DNA of 64,000 nucleotides. Origin: Sphingomonas canadensis. Its GTDB lineage: Bacteria > Pseudomonadota > Alphaproteobacteria > Sphingomonadales > Sphingomonadaceae. The stretch covers positions 124,001 to 188,000 of the forward strand of contig NZ_JAPDRA010000009.1 of the NCBI RefSeq assembly GCF_026013525.1, given 5' to 3'. A model generated the notes under the pieces. The model was not told the DNA's origin, ran no database searches, and saw nothing but the letters and a program-made list of their open reading frames with translations. Position numbers and translations under genes: made by a program. Shown here one piece after another: positions 62,754 to 64,000 of this stretch (within the stretch, counting starts at the first letter, position 1; each line of letters starts with the position of its first letter).

Positions 62754-62785
62754 GGCCCCCTCCCCCGGTGGCGGAGGAAGGGGCC
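62754..62785. terminator. Hairpin between convergent yciB and sodB
   Basis: GGCCCC (62754-62759) can pair with GGGGCC (62780-62785), extended by CTCC/GGAG with a 3-nt bulge. It lies in the 84-bp gap between the two stops. No T-run follows, so it is a weak terminator call. Confidence 0.4.
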
Positions 62786-62794
62786 GGGGCCGGA

Positions 62795-63415
62795 TCAGCC
62801 CTGATCGGCGCGGCTGGCGCCCTTGCCGTCCAGGTTCTGGGCAACGAAGTCCCAGTTGATCAGGTTCGCGGTCACCGCGTCCAGATAGGCCGGGCGGGCG
62901 TTGCGATAATCGACGTAATAGGCGTGCTCCCACACGTCGATCGTCAGCAGCGGCACCATGCCTTCATAGACCAGCGGCGTATCGGCATCGTGCAGCGATC
63001 CGATCTTCAGCGTGTCGCGATCCAGGATCAGCCAGCCCCAGCCGCTGGCGAAATGGTTGACCGATTCCTCCTTCAGCTTGGCGACCAGATTCTCGGTCGT
63101 GCCGAAGCTGTCGGCGATCATGTCGGCCAGCTTGCCGCTAGGCTGCTGCTTCTCGCCGGTCAGGCCCAGCCAGAAGAAGCTGTGGTTCCAGATCTGGGCG
63201 GAGTTGTTGAACAGCCCCTTGTTGCCCTTGTCCTTGGCGGCCTGGATCACCTCGGAGAGCTTGCGGCCCGCCAGGTCGGTGTTCTCGATCAAGCCGTTGG
63301 TCTTGTCGACATAGGCCTTGTGGTGCTTGCCATGGTGGAATTCCAGCGTCTCCGCGGACATGTGCGGGGCAAGCGCGTCCTTGTCGAAAGGCAGGGCGGG
63401 AAGTTCGAAGGCCAT
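62795..63415 (-). CDS. sodB: Iron superoxide dismutase
   Basis: A 206-residue Fe/Mn SOD. Metal ligands H27, H78, D160 and H164 (DVWEHAYY) are all present. FNNSAQIWNHSFFW, with Gln74 where iron forms have it, indicates the Fe type. No signal peptide, so cytoplasmic. The start ATG at 63415 has GAGGAG upstream; the earlier in-frame residues lack homology. It disproportionates superoxide, which may arise from oxygenase or flavoprotein activity. Confidence 0.96.
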   Translation of the reverse strand: MAFELPALPFDKDALAPHMSAETLEFHHGKHHKAYVDKTNGLIENTDLAGRKLSEVIQAAKDKGNKGLFNNSAQIWNHSFFWLGLTGEKQQPSGKLADMIADSFGTTENLVAKLKEESVNHFASGWGWLILDRDTLKIGSLHDADTPLVYEGMVPLLTIDVWEHAYYVDYRNARPAYLDAVTANLINWDFVAQNLDGKGASRADQG

Positions 63416-63634
63416 GGGAAACTCCTCTTTACCGGGGGATTGTCGACCCGGGTCGGGCGGTTCAACGAACCGCCGCCCGGATCGGTCCCGGCCCACCTAG
63501 GCCGCGCCGCAGCCGCCCGCAACGGGACGGGGGCGCAACGAATCGTTGCGCCGTGCAAATGAAAACGTGCAGAACAGCCGTTCAGGCGGCCGGCCGCTCC
63601 TGGCCGTCCAACGACAAGCAGGGGGTGCTTCGCG

Positions 63635-64000
63635 ATGGACAAGTTCTTCGGCAATCTTCACGCGGTGCTGGCGGTGGGCCTGGCGCTGGCGATCGGACTG
63701 ATGTTCGCGCCCTATTACGCGCCGCCCGGCGTGGCGATCGGGGTGTTCCAGTGGCTGCACGTGTTCTTCGGCATCGTGTGGATCGGCCTGCTCTATTATT
63801 TCAACTTCGTGCAGATCCCGACCATGCCGGAGATCCCGGCCGAGCTTAAGCCCGGCGTTTCCAAGTACATCGCGCCCAAGGCGCTGTTCTTCTTCCGCTG
63901 GGGCGCGGCCTTCACGGTGCTGACGGGCCTGATCCTCGCCTATCTGTACGGCGAGCTGCACGAGGCGCTGAAGCTGGAAGAGAGCGCGCGACTGATCGGC
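63635..64000 (+). CDS. PuuD-like (urate hydroxylase N-terminal family) membrane protein, 5' part
   Basis: The first 122 residues of a membrane protein cut by the window end. Helix 1 is AVLAVGLALAIGLMF. The following GVFQWLHVFFGIVWIGLLYYFNFVQIPTMPEIPAELKPGVSKYIAPKALFFFRWGAAFTVLTG resembles the PF06181 urate-oxidase N-terminal/PuuD family, in which a conserved His and Trp lie in the first helices. Many sphingomonad members are annotated only as membrane proteins. ATG at 63635 follows AGGGGG. The region 63416-63634 upstream has GC-rich sequence and no gene I can support. Confidence 0.6.
   Translation, partial: MDKFFGNLHAVLAVGLALAIGLMFAPYYAPPGVAIGVFQWLHVFFGIVWIGLLYYFNFVQIPTMPEIPAELKPGVSKYIAPKALFFFRWGAAFTVLTGLILAYLYGELHEALKLEESARLIG

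Overview
The window is a high-GC chromosomal segment with dense gene packing, many 4-bp ATGA/GTGA overlaps, two TonB-dependent receptors, Tat-exported esterases, tandem DUF3237/SnoaL-like genes and a lasso-peptide locus. Together these suggest a sphingomonad (Sphingomonadaceae, Alphaproteobacteria). This is inferred from protein styles and gene content; there is no rRNA to confirm it. I see no tRNA, rRNA, IS element, CRISPR array or prophage.

Region 1 (1-18983) is a catabolic island for an unidentified, probably aromatic or acidic compound. It holds two tandem FAD oxidoreductases and a double NTF2/SnoaL-like protein. A tightly overlapping operon reads TauD-like dioxygenase, ThDP enzyme, MFS transporter, benzoate-type ring-hydroxylating dioxygenase alpha and beta, and a PanE-like reductase. 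A TonB receptor, an IclR regulator, a SnoaL-MFS pair, a DUF3237-CocE hydrolase-DUF3237 operon and a MarR regulator follow. Three matching GTTGA-N4-TCAAC sites lie before the TonB receptor, between iclR and snoaL, and between the DUF3237 operon and marR.

Region 2 (19029-29344) is a levansucrase (GH68) locus with its own LacI regulator. It encodes an MFS transporter, LacI, a GH68 enzyme, a TonB receptor, a tannase-family esterase and two Tat-exported alpha/beta-hydrolases. Four copies of the palindrome CAATCGATTG each precede one transcription unit. The mix of a sucrose-active enzyme and three exported esterases suggests use of acylated sucrose or similar plant sugar esters.

Region 3 (29345-35682) pairs a LysR regulator with an AstC/ArgD-type aminotransferase, an AstD-type aldehyde dehydrogenase, a DUF1338 2-oxoadipate dioxygenase/decarboxylase (HglS type) and a D-2-hydroxyglutarate dehydrogenase-like flavoprotein. 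This looks like lysine or 2-aminoadipate breakdown to 2-oxoglutarate.

Region 4 (35779-47498) is an acetate/propionate module: a CrbS-type sensor kinase, a CrbR-type regulator, acetyl-CoA synthetase, a DcaP-like porin, an MHS-family transporter, a GNAT acetyltransferase and a propionyl-CoA synthetase.

Region 5 (47705-55056) is a lasso-peptide-type RiPP cluster: macrolactam synthetase (C), HprK-like peptide kinase, sulfotransferase, PqqD-like RRE (B1), transglutaminase-like protease (B2) and an ABC exporter (D). I find a 49-residue precursor candidate on the opposite strand (49715-49864), next to a secreted tail-collar protein.

Region 6 (55089-59160) is a hexuronate operon (transporter, uronate isomerase, KDG kinase) with a LacI-type operator. 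Region 7 (59340-64000) is housekeeping: DUF924, mtaB-ftsY-yciB, sodB and the start of a PuuD-like membrane protein.
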